A stretch of 64,000 bases of DNA from Methylicorpusculum oleiharenae (GCF_009828925.2 NZ_WUTY02000001.1:1952492-2016491), one strand, 5' to 3'; numbered from the stretch's first letter, positions 25,909 through 34,009 are shown. Notes: generated from the sequence alone by a model not told the origin. Made by a program: numbers and translations.

Positions 25909-27354
25909 ATGGCTAATGTCGATGAATTAGCTCAGGCGCTGGATTATCCCTGGGACAAATGGACGGTGTTTCTGCATCCTGCACAACGCCAGTGGGTTGA
26001 ACGCAGTTATAACGGTCCGGCCCGCATTTCCGGTTCAGCTGGCACGGGTAAAACCATTGTCGCGCTGCACCGCGCTGTTTTTTTAGCACGGAATCATCCT
26101 GAATCGCGCGTTTTACTCACTACGTTTTCGCCAACATTGGCCAACGCCTTACGCAATAAATTGAAGCGTCTGATTTGTCATGAGCCTCGCTTAGCCGAAC
26201 GTTTGGAGGTGCATGCTTTGGATGCCATTGGCCAACGTTTGTATGAATCCAATTTTGGTAAATGCCAAATGGCGACTTCAGAGCTGATTCGTGAGTTGTT
26301 GAACACCGCGTCTAAGCAGGTTCAAGGACATAAATTTAGCCAGCAGTTTTTGGTTTCCGAGTGGGAGCAAGTGGTTGATGCCTGGCAATTAGCGTCTTGG
26401 GAAGCTTATCGGGATGTGAAACGGCTGGGTCGAAAAACCCGTTTGCCCGAGGCTCAGCGGCAGCTGCTGTGGTCGATATTTGCACAGGTTAAATCGGATT
26501 TGGTTGAGCGTAGCGTATTAACTTATGCCGCCATTTTTACGCGCTTAGCCGAACATTTTGCGCAGCAGTCTCGCTATCCTTTTGACTTTGCTGTGGTAGA
26601 TGAAGCACAAGATATTGGTATAGCGCAATTGCGCTTCCTGGCTGCGATCGGGGCTGATCGTCCCAATGCTTTGTTTTTTGCCGGCGATCTTGGGCAACGA
26701 ATTTTTCAAACGGCGTTTTCATGGAAATCATTAGGCGTGGATATTCGTGGTCGCTCGCGGTGTTTGCACATCAACTATCGCACCTCCCATCAAATTCGCG
26801 CGCAAGCCGATCAGCTGCTTGGGCCGGATATTTCTGATGTGGATGGTAATGTCGAGGACAGAAACGGCACGATCTCGGTATTTAATGGGCCAGCGCCGTC
26901 CATTTTAATGTTGGATTCTCCCAACCAGGAAATACGCGCCGTCGCCGACTGGTTATCTCAATTGTCGACTGATGGCATCAAGCCTCATGAAATGGGGGTT
27001 TTTGTGCGATCGGAAGCGGAATTGGAGAGAGCGATTTCCGCCGTAACCGTGGCATCTTTGGCCTATTTCGTTTTGGACGAGCAGGTCGAAACGACAACAG
27101 GCTTTGTTTCGCTTTGCACCATGCATATGGCTAAGGGATTGGAATTTAGAGCCGTTGTGGTCATGGCTTGCGATGACGAAATCATTCCCTCCCAATCTCG
27201 AATTGAATCGGTTGCTGATAACGCTGATTTGGAAGAAGTTTACGAAACTGAACGTCATTTACTTTATGTCGCCTGTACACGTGCCAGAGATCATTTGTTA
27301 GTGACCAGTGGGGATGTGCCCTCTGAGTTTATTGATGATTTGAAGCAACGATAG
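25909..27354 (+). CDS. UvrD/Rep-like DNA helicase (3' part of an amber-split gene)
   Basis: A 481-residue superfamily 1 helicase. Walker A is GSAGTGKTIVALHRAVF (about residue 42), Walker B is VVDEAQDIG (about 229), motif IV-like INYRTSHQIR follows, and the C-terminal motifs are TMHMAKGLEFRAVVVM and YVACTRARDHLLV. The nominal ATG at 25909 has no good ribosome binding site, and the frame is open from the TAG at 25,812 onward, so the natural gene was probably 25279-27354 (about 691 residues). It likely acts with the TrlF/AlbA genes in the defence operon. Confidence 0.85.
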   Translation: MANVDELAQALDYPWDKWTVFLHPAQRQWVERSYNGPARISGSAGTGKTIVALHRAVFLARNHPESRVLLTTFSPTLANALRNKLKRLICHEPRLAERLEVHALDAIGQRLYESNFGKCQMATSELIRELLNTASKQVQGHKFSQQFLVSEWEQVVDAWQLASWEAYRDVKRLGRKTRLPEAQRQLLWSIFAQVKSDLVERSVLTYAAIFTRLAEHFAQQSRYPFDFAVVDEAQDIGIAQLRFLAAIGADRPNALFFAGDLGQRIFQTAFSWKSLGVDIRGRSRCLHINYRTSHQIRAQADQLLGPDISDVDGNVEDRNGTISVFNGPAPSILMLDSPNQEIRAVADWLSQLSTDGIKPHEMGVFVRSEAELERAISAVTVASLAYFVLDEQVETTTGFVSLCTMHMAKGLEFRAVVVMACDDEIIPSQSRIESVADNADLEEVYETERHLLYVACTRARDHLLVTSGDVPSEFIDDLKQR

Positions 27355-27579
27355 GAATCAAAAAAAGCCTTACACAAGGAATTCAATATGGCTAACAATT
27401 GGCTTACACAATTCATCTTCTCCCATACGGAACCTTTTAGCAGAAATTGCCTTGGGTTAATTCTGTCGCCATAGAAATTTTATCGTTAGATCATATCTCG
27501 TCGACTTTGGGTTGGATTAATAAAAAAAATGGCTCAGCCCGAAAATTAATTTATTTTATTTGTACTTTGCTCATACCCC

Positions 27580-28797
27580 ATGACTCAGCCAAAAGCCAAT
27601 CGAATTGCAGTATTCGTTGACGCCGAAAATGTCACAAACTGGATCAAGCGCGACGGCGTCAGATTACTGATGGAAGAGCTAAATCAGATTGGTCAGATCA
27701 TTATCCGTCGCGCTTACGGTGTTTGGAGCAAGCCCAATTTGGCGATGCACCAAGCCGCTATCAATCAGTCCGGGTTTGAGCTCATCCACTGCTACCATCC
27801 CGTGTCAGGAAAGAATACGGCGGATATTCAGATGACGGTGGATGTCATTGAATGCGCCTGGCAATTACCGAACATTTCCTGCTTTGTGCTGGTCACCGGC
27901 GACTCAGACTTTACGCCAGTCTTTCGCCGACTCAGAGAGATGGACAAAGATGTCATTGGCGTTGGTCAGCATTCGACATTGAGCGAATGCGTGAAGACCT
28001 CGTGCACTCGGTTTATTTACACGGACGAGGTCATAAACACATTGGTCATTAATGTAGTTCTGCCACAAGCGCCCCTGGCACTGCAGCCATTAACGAATTC
28101 CCAACCAACGCTTACGCTAGCAAAGGCTGATGAATGGGTCATTGCCCACTTGAAGGCATCACCCACACCAGTCAATGCATCGCAAATCAAGACGTTGCTC
28201 AAGCAACATGCGGCCGACTTCGACGAAAAGCATTACGGCTTTAAAACGTTTACCGATTATCTAAAAGCCAACGACGCTATTGAAGTCAGCAAAAGCGGTA
28301 CGGTTAATTTCGCCAATCTGGCAAAGTCAGTTCAACCGACCGAAAAAACTGAAGTCGTTGCCAGCGCGGAGGGCTATAAAGCCCTGCTAAAAAAATACAA
28401 TGCGCTTCCAGACAATGCCGACACGCTGAAGATAATTTTTAAACACGCCGTTACCTTGAAGGACATCTGTACTGATCCGGCACAATTTAGAACGGCATTA
28501 TTCATACTGTGCCATAAGGCTGACCCGAACATTAGCAAAACGACCGTTAACAAAGCGTTTTCCTATTTTATGGTCATGGGATTGGTACATACTGAAAAGG
28601 CTAAAGGTGGCGTCGATGCCGTTCGTGTGAAAAAAATGGTATTGAAGGATTTTTTATTGAAATCTGACAAGTTGGTCATCGCCAAGCTACTGGAACTTGG
28701 CAAAACCCAGGCCTTGGATTTGAAAGCCAAGGAAATCAAGAAACTTTTGCTGTCAACGATCAGTAAAGACAGTATTAAGAAACTGATTGGTGAATGA
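27580..28797 (+). CDS. NYN-domain (LabA/DUF88) protein with an OST-HTH/LOTUS-like region
   Basis: A 405-residue protein. Residues 1-150 are a NYN (PIN-like) nuclease: RIAVFVDAENVTNW, KNTADIQMTVDVIECAW and FVLVTGDSDFTPVFRRLRE carry the acidic residues D14, D78-region and D105/D107-region. Residues about 180-250 (DEWVIAHLKASPTPVNASQI, then FDEKHYGFKTFTDYLKAND) look like an OST-HTH/LOTUS domain. The C-terminal 140 residues are helical and not recognised. It has its own 225-base upstream gap and is the last cargo gene before the backbone resumes. An RNA-cutting role is inferred from the fold. Confidence 0.82.
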   Translation: MTQPKANRIAVFVDAENVTNWIKRDGVRLLMEELNQIGQIIIRRAYGVWSKPNLAMHQAAINQSGFELIHCYHPVSGKNTADIQMTVDVIECAWQLPNISCFVLVTGDSDFTPVFRRLREMDKDVIGVGQHSTLSECVKTSCTRFIYTDEVINTLVINVVLPQAPLALQPLTNSQPTLTLAKADEWVIAHLKASPTPVNASQIKTLLKQHAADFDEKHYGFKTFTDYLKANDAIEVSKSGTVNFANLAKSVQPTEKTEVVASAEGYKALLKKYNALPDNADTLKIIFKHAVTLKDICTDPAQFRTALFILCHKADPNISKTTVNKAFSYFMVMGLVHTEKAKGGVDAVRVKKMVLKDFLLKSDKLVIAKLLELGKTQALDLKAKEIKKLLLSTISKDSIKKLIGE

Positions 28798-28994
28798 AGC
28801 AGGATGAACCAACGGATGATGTGTTCATCTAGCGACTCAACTCATGTCCGCTAATACGGTAATAAGCGCTTCTTAGGAGACTTGGATCCGCCAAATTTAG
28901 CATTTGACTTAAATTATTGTCATGTATAGGTGTCAATAAATATGAATTCAGTTGTTTGAGCGGAGTTTGTAAAAAGTGTGCATGTTAATCAGCG

Positions 28995-29195
28995 TTACCT
29001 CGGTTTTATCCCATGTACTTCCAGGTTCGCTCTGATCATTTCCCCCACGGCCTGCATGCGATAAGCCTCTTCATCATCGACAGCCTGACTGCGAAAATCA
29101 GCAAATCCAGTTCGCTTTAGAAATTGCGCCAAATCCCAAGCCTCCTGTTCGGATAACGAAACACTCAAGCATATTTCACCCGGATTAACGGTCAT
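28995..29195 (-). CDS. Small ICE backbone protein of unknown function
   Basis: A 66-residue acidic protein (MTVNPGEICLSVSLSEQEAW..., ending HGIKPR). No motif that I can name. It overlaps the preceding AcaB/PFL_4669-like gene by 4 bases (ATGA), so it is translated with it. The 197 bases between it and the NYN gene, with which it converges, show no clear feature. Confidence 0.6.
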   Translation of the reverse strand: MTVNPGEICLSVSLSEQEAWDLAQFLKRTGFADFRSQAVDDEEAYRMQAVGEMIRANLEVHGIKPR

Positions 29196-29860
29196 TGCGC
29201 ACCCGCCTTATCCGAGTCGGTCTGATCAATTACTGAATCCTCCTCTTCGGAAAGCCGCTCTGGCTCAGCCAACAGTCCCGACTCTTGCCTGGCCAACCTT
29301 ACCGCCTCCCCATGCCCTTGTTCATACGCTGCCTGATGCGCATGTTTTTCCATCGTCACAATTTTATTGGCCAGTCGCTGCAAGCGCTGCTGCCACTGAA
29401 GGCGTGCTTCAATGCAATGTTTGTTGGAGATAACCTGGCACAACCACAAGGTGTCCATGACGATCATTAATTGGTCCAGCAAACGAATCAACTCGACGAA
29501 TTGCGCAATCTGCGGCGAGGCAATTTTTGCGACAAATTCCCGAGGGTGGGTATAGGTAGGCGTTTCGGTGATGCCGTTGTCGGCCTTGAGTTTTTCCAGC
29601 CGGCTCTTTTCCTGCTGCAGCTGCTCCGCGCATTCGACAATCATCTGACTGACGAGGCTTTCGATTTCATCGACGGTTTCCTCACGGCCAATAATCCGCA
29701 GGATCACGTCGATCGCATACAAGGACACCATCAGCCGATGATAGCTGTTGCGAATGACGCGAATGGCTTGTTCGCTATTCACAGCAAATGTGCGTTGAAA
29801 AATCGGCCGACTGATGGCGCGACGCGGGGCTGATTTTGGCTGTGGAGCTGTTTCGGACAT
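29192..29860 (-). CDS. AcaB / PFL_4669-like integrating conjugative element protein
   Basis: A 222-residue protein, starting at the ATG at 29860 (MSETAPQPKSAPRRAISRPIF). Core: FAVNSEQAIRVIRNSYHRLM, VSLYAIDVILRIIGREETVD, then IASPQIAQFVELIRLLDQLM. This agrees with the DUF1845-type family found in ICEs (PFL_4669) and in IncA/C AcaB, a transcription activator with a ribbon-helix-helix fold in the published case. I therefore regard it as an ICE regulator candidate, at moderate confidence. It is divergent from ssb; a 32-base inverted repeat lies 62 bases upstream of its start. Confidence 0.65.
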   Translation of the reverse strand: MSETAPQPKSAPRRAISRPIFQRTFAVNSEQAIRVIRNSYHRLMVSLYAIDVILRIIGREETVDEIESLVSQMIVECAEQLQQEKSRLEKLKADNGITETPTYTHPREFVAKIASPQIAQFVELIRLLDQLMIVMDTLWLCQVISNKHCIEARLQWQQRLQRLANKIVTMEKHAHQAAYEQGHGEAVRLARQESGLLAEPERLSEEEDSVIDQTDSDKAGAQ

Positions 29861-29921
29861 GACTGTTTCCCACGTTGGATAAATGAGCCCTGATCGTAAG
29901 CCAAATTTTTTTCGACCTTTC

Positions 29922-29953
29922 TGCAATAAAGGACGAATTCGACCTTTATTGCA
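29922..29953. promoter_or_regulatory. Perfect 11-base inverted repeat between the AcaB-like gene and ssb
   Basis: TGCAATAAAGG (29922-29932) and CCTTTATTGCA (29943-29953) flank a 10-base spacer that itself holds GAATTC. The arms are also part of a tandem pattern TTCGACCTTT...TGCAA. It lies in the divergent region between the AcaB-like regulator and the ssb leader, where an operator would be expected. Confidence 0.5.
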
Positions 29954-30057
29954 AAATCAGCCCCAAAATTTTCTGCTTCAATACCTGCCAACTGAATCGG
30001 TTAGCCTCCGGCTTGCCTGCTTGTCTAAATTTCTCGGCTGATCTTTCACGATCACCT

Positions 30058-30137
30058 TGATCCGACTTCGGTCGGCGTTCCGTTTTTAAGCGGCGACGGT
30101 GGTTGTCCATCGGCGTGTCAGGTGCGTCAAGCCTGAT
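30058..30137 (+). ncRNA. UUCG-capped conserved leader element, copy A (upstream of ssb)
   Basis: One of three similar 80-base segments (others at 33607 and 39107). It starts with the stem CCGAC-TTCG-GTCGG, continues with the conserved GCGTTCCG and TTAAGCGGC, and ends with TCAGG-TGCGTCAAG-CCTGA. Comparing the copies shows compensatory changes in both stems, so it acts as RNA. It sits 141 bases before ssb. The radC RNA motif of mobile elements should be compared. Function unknown. Confidence 0.6.
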
Positions 30138-30164
30138 GTGATGTTGGTGTTTTAAATTTTCATC

Positions 30165-30278
30165 CTGTCTGGGAGTGCGTATTCCTAGCCGGGAGTGCGC
30201 CTGCCGGAGGTGACCCATCGCCGCGCAGGTGGGTTTTATTTTCATTTGTCGGGCGCGGCCGATTAGGAGGACATCATC
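30165..30278 (+). promoter_or_regulatory. G/C-run leader of ssb
   Basis: After copy A of the UUCG element the ssb leader has GGGAGTGCG twice (30170 and 30191), then CCTGC...GCAGG enclosing GGTGACCCATCGCC, with ACCCA able to pair with the later TGGGT. The strong site TAGGAGG stands nine bases before the ssb ATG. Same leader class as those before bet, exo operon, moxR, DUF3150 and VWA genes. Confidence 0.45.
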
Positions 30279-30707
30279 ATGGCCAATCGTGGTGTAAATA
30301 AAGTCATCTTGCTGGGCCGTCTCGGCGCCGATCCGGATATTCGCTACATGCCGAATAACGGCGGTAAAGTTGTAGCAATTCGCTTGGCAACCAGTGAAGT
30401 TTGGAAAGATGCAAAAAACGCCAAACAGGAACGTACTGAATGGCATCGGGTCGTGTTTTTTAAAAAACTGGCCGATACCGCCGGCGATCTTTTGAAGAAA
30501 GGCAGCAAAATCTATGTGGAAGGCACTCTTCGCACCCAGCAATGGGATAAGAACGGCGAAAAGCGTTACCGCACAGAAGTGGTTGTGCATGAGTTGCAAC
30601 TGCTCGATCGCCCAAGTCCGTCTGCATCTGCAAACGGTTCCTCATTGAACTCGGGGTCAGAAGACGCCGATTGGGATGACGAGTATGCCGACATGCCGCT
30701 CAACTAA
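30279..30707 (+). CDS. ssb: Single-stranded DNA-binding protein
   Basis: A 142-residue OB-fold protein ([20 protein letters not shown], then [17 protein letters not shown] and [15 protein letters not shown]). It protects single-stranded DNA during transfer and works with Bet and Exo, which follow. The acidic C-terminal tail reads [16 protein letters not shown]: where SSB normally ends in ...IPF, this one ends in MPLN, so the terminal Phe that binds SSB partners is missing. The strong TAGGAGG site decides the start. Confidence 0.95.
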   Translation: MANRGVNKVILLGRLGADPDIRYMPNNGGKVVAIRLATSEVWKDAKNAKQERTEWHRVVFFKKLADTAGDLLKKGSKIYVEGTLRTQQWDKNGEKRYRTEVVVHELQLLDRPSPSASANGSSLNSGSEDADWDDEYADMPLN

Positions 30708-30757
30708 ATCCATGCGTTACATGCGCTGCCACAAGCACGGGTAAATTTTAACTTACT

Positions 30758-30786
30758 GCCGAACAGTCTGAACTGTTTCGGCTTTT
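30758..30786 (+). terminator. Rho-independent terminator after ssb
   Basis: GCCGAACAGT-CTGA-ACTGTTTCGGC stem (one bulge) followed by TTTT, 51 bases after the ssb stop and directly before the bet leader. Confidence 0.7.
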
Positions 30787-30793
30787 CAACCCA

Positions 30794-30852
30794 AAGGGGA
30801 CGACCATCCCCGTTGGGGTCATGGCGTTCCCATTTTGATAAGGAGACCCACC
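30794..30852 (+). promoter_or_regulatory. G/C-run hairpin leader of bet
   Basis: An outer stem GGGGACG(A)CCAT / ATGGCGTTCCC (one bulge) encloses CCCC-GTT-GGGG; the G4 run at 30796 can also pair with the C4 run at 30808 instead. The AAGGAG site follows, 6 bases before the ATG. Confidence 0.5.
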
Positions 30853-31908
30853 ATGAGCAATCAAAACCGAAACTATCCCCCTAAGTCGCGCGACTTACCC
30901 ATGCCTATGGCAGCCCAGCAAGGCTATGGCATTTCGGAGCAGTCCTGGAAGGTATTGACGGAAGTCACCTTTCCGACGGCTAAAACCCCGGAAGCCATTC
31001 TAATGGCGCTGGATTATTGCAAGGCCCGCAAGCTCGACATCTTCAAAAAGCCGGTGCATATCGTGCCGATGTGGAGTGCCGCTTTAGGCCGCAATGTCGA
31101 AACCGTCTGGCCGTCCATCATGGAAATCCAGACGACTGCGTCCCGAACCGGTGTTTGGGCCGGCATGGACAGACCCGTTTGGGGTCCGGATATCACCAAA
31201 ACCTTTACCGGGCGCTACAAGGACGATAACGAGCAATGGCAGGAATCCAGTGTCACCGTGACCTTTCCCGAATGGGTGGCGGTTACTGTGTATCGGATCG
31301 TCGGTGGCAAACGTTGCGCCTTTACCGAGGAAGTCTATTGGCTAGAAGCCTACAGCACCGCTGGCGGTAAACACTCGCACGTGCCGACCGCCATGTGGAT
31401 CAAACGCCCCAAGGGGCAATTATCCAAATGCGGTAAAGCCGCGTCGCTCAGAGCCGCCTTTCCGGAGGAATGCGGTTATGCCGCCGAGGAAATGGCTGGC
31501 AAAACCCTTGACGATATTGCCGACGGTAGCGTAATCGATGGCAGTGCCACGCTTGTGAATGCAGCCGAGGTTGGCAGTGACGATTACGTTTTGGGTGGCG
31601 ATGCTGGCGTTGATGCAAATCGTGTCATCGATCTGTCGCAAATCCATCCCAAGGTGCAAAAAGCGGTCGCTGAACTGGTTAGACGTACCAGAGCGGCTGG
31701 CGCCTGGAAAGCCGCCTACGACTATGCCCATCAAAAGTTCAGCGGTATCGATCTGACCTTTGCCCTGGCCGAGTTGGACAAGGTATCGGAAGTTGAACCC
31801 AGAACGACACCTGCATTGGGCCAAACGGAAGCGACCGCCATGCCGCCATTGACACCGAAAGATATGGCCATGACACAGGCGCGTCAGGCTTTGGGTGCCA
31901 ACCGTTAG
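30853..31908 (+). CDS. bet: Phage recombination protein Bet (RecT family)
   Basis: A 351-residue single-strand annealing protein. The core matches Bet/RecT proteins: ISEQSWKVLTEVTFPTAKTP, ALDYCKARKLDIFKKPVHIV and MWIKRPKGQLSKCGKAASLR, with AAFPEECGYAAEEM. It pairs with the Exo nuclease downstream for homologous recombination, as bet/exo do in SXT (s065/s066). The C-terminal region (about 265-351) is less conserved. I start at the ATG at 30853 (AAGGAG site), not the earlier in-frame codon at 30835, which lies inside the leader. Confidence 0.92.
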   Translation: MSNQNRNYPPKSRDLPMPMAAQQGYGISEQSWKVLTEVTFPTAKTPEAILMALDYCKARKLDIFKKPVHIVPMWSAALGRNVETVWPSIMEIQTTASRTGVWAGMDRPVWGPDITKTFTGRYKDDNEQWQESSVTVTFPEWVAVTVYRIVGGKRCAFTEEVYWLEAYSTAGGKHSHVPTAMWIKRPKGQLSKCGKAASLRAAFPEECGYAAEEMAGKTLDDIADGSVIDGSATLVNAAEVGSDDYVLGGDAGVDANRVIDLSQIHPKVQKAVAELVRRTRAAGAWKAAYDYAHQKFSGIDLTFALAELDKVSEVEPRTTPALGQTEATAMPPLTPKDMAMTQARQALGANR

Positions 31909-32010
31909 TCATTTCACTGTATAGGGCTGTCCCGTTGCTTAATCACGCCATCGGCTAAGCCATTTTCATACTGATGTGTGCTGGATTCCAGCTTCCGTCA
32001 CATTCAACTA

Positions 32011-32083
32011 CCACCCCTTCAGGGCGTCATGACTCGCCCGTGTGGGGATTCATGATGCTCTGAGTTTTTTGTAAGGAGAGATC
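32011..32083 (+). promoter_or_regulatory. G/C-run hairpin leader before the 111-residue gene
   Basis: CCCC (32014) pairs with GGGG (32044) as the outer stem; inside, GGGCG (32022) pairs with CGCCC (32035). The run TCATG occurs in the loop and again after the outer stem. AAGGAGA lies 5 bases before the ATG. The rest of the 175-base gap after bet shows nothing else clear. Confidence 0.5.
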
Positions 32084-32419
32084 ATGAATGCAATCGATCA
32101 ATCATTGAACCGGCTGCCCTGTCATACCGATTGGCAGCGTTACGACTCACCCACGGTGCTTCGCCGGCATGGGCGCGGTTTTTTAGAACGCCTGTGGCGA
32201 CCCCAGAGCAACGAATCCAATCCACAACCCTTGAGCCAACCGGAACTGACGTCACTGGCCGAGAGTTTTGGCGGAATCTGTCTGCCGATGCAAGACGAAC
32301 TGCTGTTGCTATTCGGCGATGGCCATTGGGCCCGGCGTTGCCAGACCCATTTGCAGAAGCTCGGTATCGAAACGGTGCGCTTCGGTTGTCAGGTGCAGTT
32401 GACCGGATTTTCGCGATGA
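32084..32419 (+). CDS. Unknown small ICE protein, coupled to exo
   Basis: A 111-residue protein (MNAIDQSLNRLPCHTDWQRY...). The C-terminal half (SFGGICLPMQDELLLLFGDG, then WARRCQTHLQKLGIETVRFG) looks like a compact alpha/beta fold. I do not recognise the family. The stop overlaps the exo ATG (ATGA), so it is translated with the exonuclease; a role in the recombination module is inferred only from this. Confidence 0.7.
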   Translation: MNAIDQSLNRLPCHTDWQRYDSPTVLRRHGRGFLERLWRPQSNESNPQPLSQPELTSLAESFGGICLPMQDELLLLFGDGHWARRCQTHLQKLGIETVRFGCQVQLTGFSR

Positions 32420-33417
32420 AGGTCATTGATGTTTCGCAACGGTCTGCTGCCTGGCGGCACTGGCGTTCACAAGGCGTCAGTGCCAGTGAAGCCGCCATCG
32501 TCATGAACCGCTCGCCCTACAAAACCCCGTGGCGGCTCTGGGCCGAGAAAATCGGCCTGGTGCTGGAAGCCAGCCTGGATAACAACCCGTTGATCCGCGC
32601 CGGCATCCAGCAAGAGCCCGCGGCTTTGCAACGCTTCGAGGACAAACACGATCAAATGTTGTTGCCGCTGTGCGGCGAGTCGGAACAGTATCCGTTGATG
32701 CGGGCTTCGTTCGATGGCTTGTCCGACGCGAATGAACCCGTGGAAATCAAATGTCCGCATGAGACCACGTTTCTGGATGTGCTGTTGAATCGGGAAGCGT
32801 CCGAGGCCTATCAACTGTATTGGTGCCAGGTGCAACAGCAGCTGTTGGTGTCCGAAGCGCAACGCGGTTTTCTATTCTTCTACCACCAAGGTCAGGACAT
32901 CGAGTTCGAAATTCAGCGCGATGAGACTTTTCTCACCAAGCTGGTCGAGTCCGCGATGGACTTCTGGTCGGCGGTCCAATCCAAAAAGGAGCCGAACAAG
33001 GATCCCGAACGTGATTTGTACTTGCCCAAAGGTGATGCGGAGCAGCAATGGCAACAGCTGGCGGCGAGTTATCGCAACCGTGCCGTGAAAATCGCGGATT
33101 TGAAAGCGGAGCTAGCCACCTTGGAGGCGAGTCAGGCGGCCATTGAAAACACGTTGGTGTTGCTGATGGGCGATTACGTGGCCGCAGAGCATTCCGGGTT
33201 GCGGATCAGCCGCTTTCAAAGCCAGGGCGCCATCGATTACAAGGTGGCACTTCACGCCTTGCAACCGGCTGTTCAGGCTGCGGCGCTGGAAGTTTACCGA
33301 AAACCGTCGGCCACACGGGTCCGCGTGACTTGCCGGGACGACGACGGCAAACATGCCGAAGTGCCGTTCGATGCCCAAGCCTTGCAAGACCTGGCGGGTG
33401 TGGACTTTTGGTTTTGA
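32416..33417 (+). CDS. exo: YqaJ/lambda-exonuclease-like recombinase nuclease (Exo)
   Basis: A 333-residue PD-(D/E)xK nuclease of the YqaJ/lambda Exo type. RSAAWRHWRSQGVSASEAAI and 'YKTPWRLWAEK' are the family N-terminus; the catalytic Asp is in MRASFDGLS and the E-x-K in EPVEIKCPHE. It degrades one strand to give Bet its substrate, as s066 does in SXT. The C-terminal region is helical (DLKAELATLEASQAAIENTL) and ends in LAGVDFWF, a tail also seen in two neighbours. The start at 32416 overlaps the previous stop. Confidence 0.88.
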   Translation: MKVIDVSQRSAAWRHWRSQGVSASEAAIVMNRSPYKTPWRLWAEKIGLVLEASLDNNPLIRAGIQQEPAALQRFEDKHDQMLLPLCGESEQYPLMRASFDGLSDANEPVEIKCPHETTFLDVLLNREASEAYQLYWCQVQQQLLVSEAQRGFLFFYHQGQDIEFEIQRDETFLTKLVESAMDFWSAVQSKKEPNKDPERDLYLPKGDAEQQWQQLAASYRNRAVKIADLKAELATLEASQAAIENTLVLLMGDYVAAEHSGLRISRFQSQGAIDYKVALHALQPAVQAAALEVYRKPSATRVRVTCRDDDGKHAEVPFDAQALQDLAGVDFWF

Positions 33418-33432
33418 TAGTTCGTTTCAAGA

Positions 33433-33461
33433 CATCCTGTAACCCTGGTGGTTACGGGATG
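33433..33461 (+). terminator. Strong 12-base-pair hairpin after exo, terminator-like
   Basis: CATCCTGTAACC-CTGGT-GGTTACGGGATG pairs over 12 bases (one G.U) and is followed by TTCATT. The T-run is weak. Rest of the 342-base gap: a UUCG element at 33607 and a leader at 33694. Confidence 0.5.
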
Positions 33462-33606
33462 TTCATTGATTGATGGCCGGCCAAGCTAGTTGACGCCGGA
33501 CACCTGATGGAATCATTCAGTTTAGGTATGTCGGTTTTAGGCTGAGCTTTTAAAAAAAGTCCAACCCAAAACCCGCATCGTTCAGGCATTCCCTTCGTGG
33601 AATCCC

Positions 33607-33684
33607 GAATCCGGTTTCGACCGGCGTTCCGTTGTTAAGCGGCATGAGCGTTTGTCTCGTGTGCCAGGTGCGTCAAGCCTGGTG
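33607..33684 (+). ncRNA. UUCG-capped conserved leader element, copy B
   Basis: Stem CCGGT-TTCG-ACCGG (in copies A and C CCGAC-TTCG-GTCGG), conserved GCGTTCCG and TTAAGCGGC, and a closing stem CCAGG-TGCGTCAAG-CCTGG (TCAGG...CCTGA in copy A). Both stems show paired base changes, which supports an RNA structure. It lies 75 bases before the 70-residue gene at 33760. Confidence 0.6.
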
Positions 33685-33693
33685 TTTTTGTTT

Positions 33694-33759
33694 GTCCCGT
33701 TGGGGTTCATCACCCTCACGGGACTCGGTGACCCCTTTTAACCATTGAAGGAGGTCATT
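33694..33759 (+). promoter_or_regulatory. Leader with two mutually exclusive pairings before the 70-residue gene
   Basis: Form 1: GTCCCGT (33694) pairs with ACGGGAC (33718), enclosing GGGGT/ACCC. Form 2: GGGG (33702) and TCACC (33710) pair with GGTGA (33727) and CCCC (33732). Both cannot exist at once, which suggests a switch. AAGGAGG lies 6 bases before the ATG. Confidence 0.5.
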
Positions 33760-33972
33760 ATGAATCACGACTTTTGGAAAACCTTGCACGGCTGGTTGAA
33801 CGTTGCCCCTAGCGACGACATTCAGGCCAAAAAGCGTTTGCTGCTGGATCTGCACCGTCAACTTTCAGACCCCGGTTTGAGAAGCGATATTCAGCGCATC
33901 GTGCGTTTGATGGATCGGGAGCTATTGGCCCGCGCCGAATGGGCGATGTACTGCGTGATGCAGTTGCGTTAA
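33760..33972 (+). CDS. Unknown 70-residue ICE protein
   Basis: A small protein (MNHDFWKTLHGWLNVAPSDD...) with a helical pattern. No family recognised. A strong AAGGAGG site decides the ATG at 33760; the upstream codon at 33745 lies in the leader. It is bounded by a UUCG element and leader upstream and a clear terminator downstream, so it is probably expressed on its own. Confidence 0.65.
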   Translation: MNHDFWKTLHGWLNVAPSDDIQAKKRLLLDLHRQLSDPGLRSDIQRIVRLMDRELLARAEWAMYCVMQLR

Positions 33973-33983
33973 TTTCTTTATCT

Positions 33984-34004
33984 ACCCTGGTTTGCCAGGG
34001 TTTT
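33984..34004 (+). terminator. Rho-independent terminator
   Basis: ACCCTGG-TTTG-CCAGGGT perfect stem followed by TTTT, 12 bases after the 70-residue gene. Confidence 0.75.
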
Positions 34005-34009
34005 AATCA

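Noticed and set aside
27388-27474. 28-codon ORF (MANNWLTQFIFSHTEPFSRN...) in the gap after the helicase
   Set aside because: Weak ribosome site, no family, stops at TAG; possibly a gene remnant but not supportable.
29946-30599. 217-residue minus-strand ORF across the ssb leader and gene
   Set aside because: It lies opposite the clear ssb gene and the conserved RNA element, and has no ribosome site or family resemblance.
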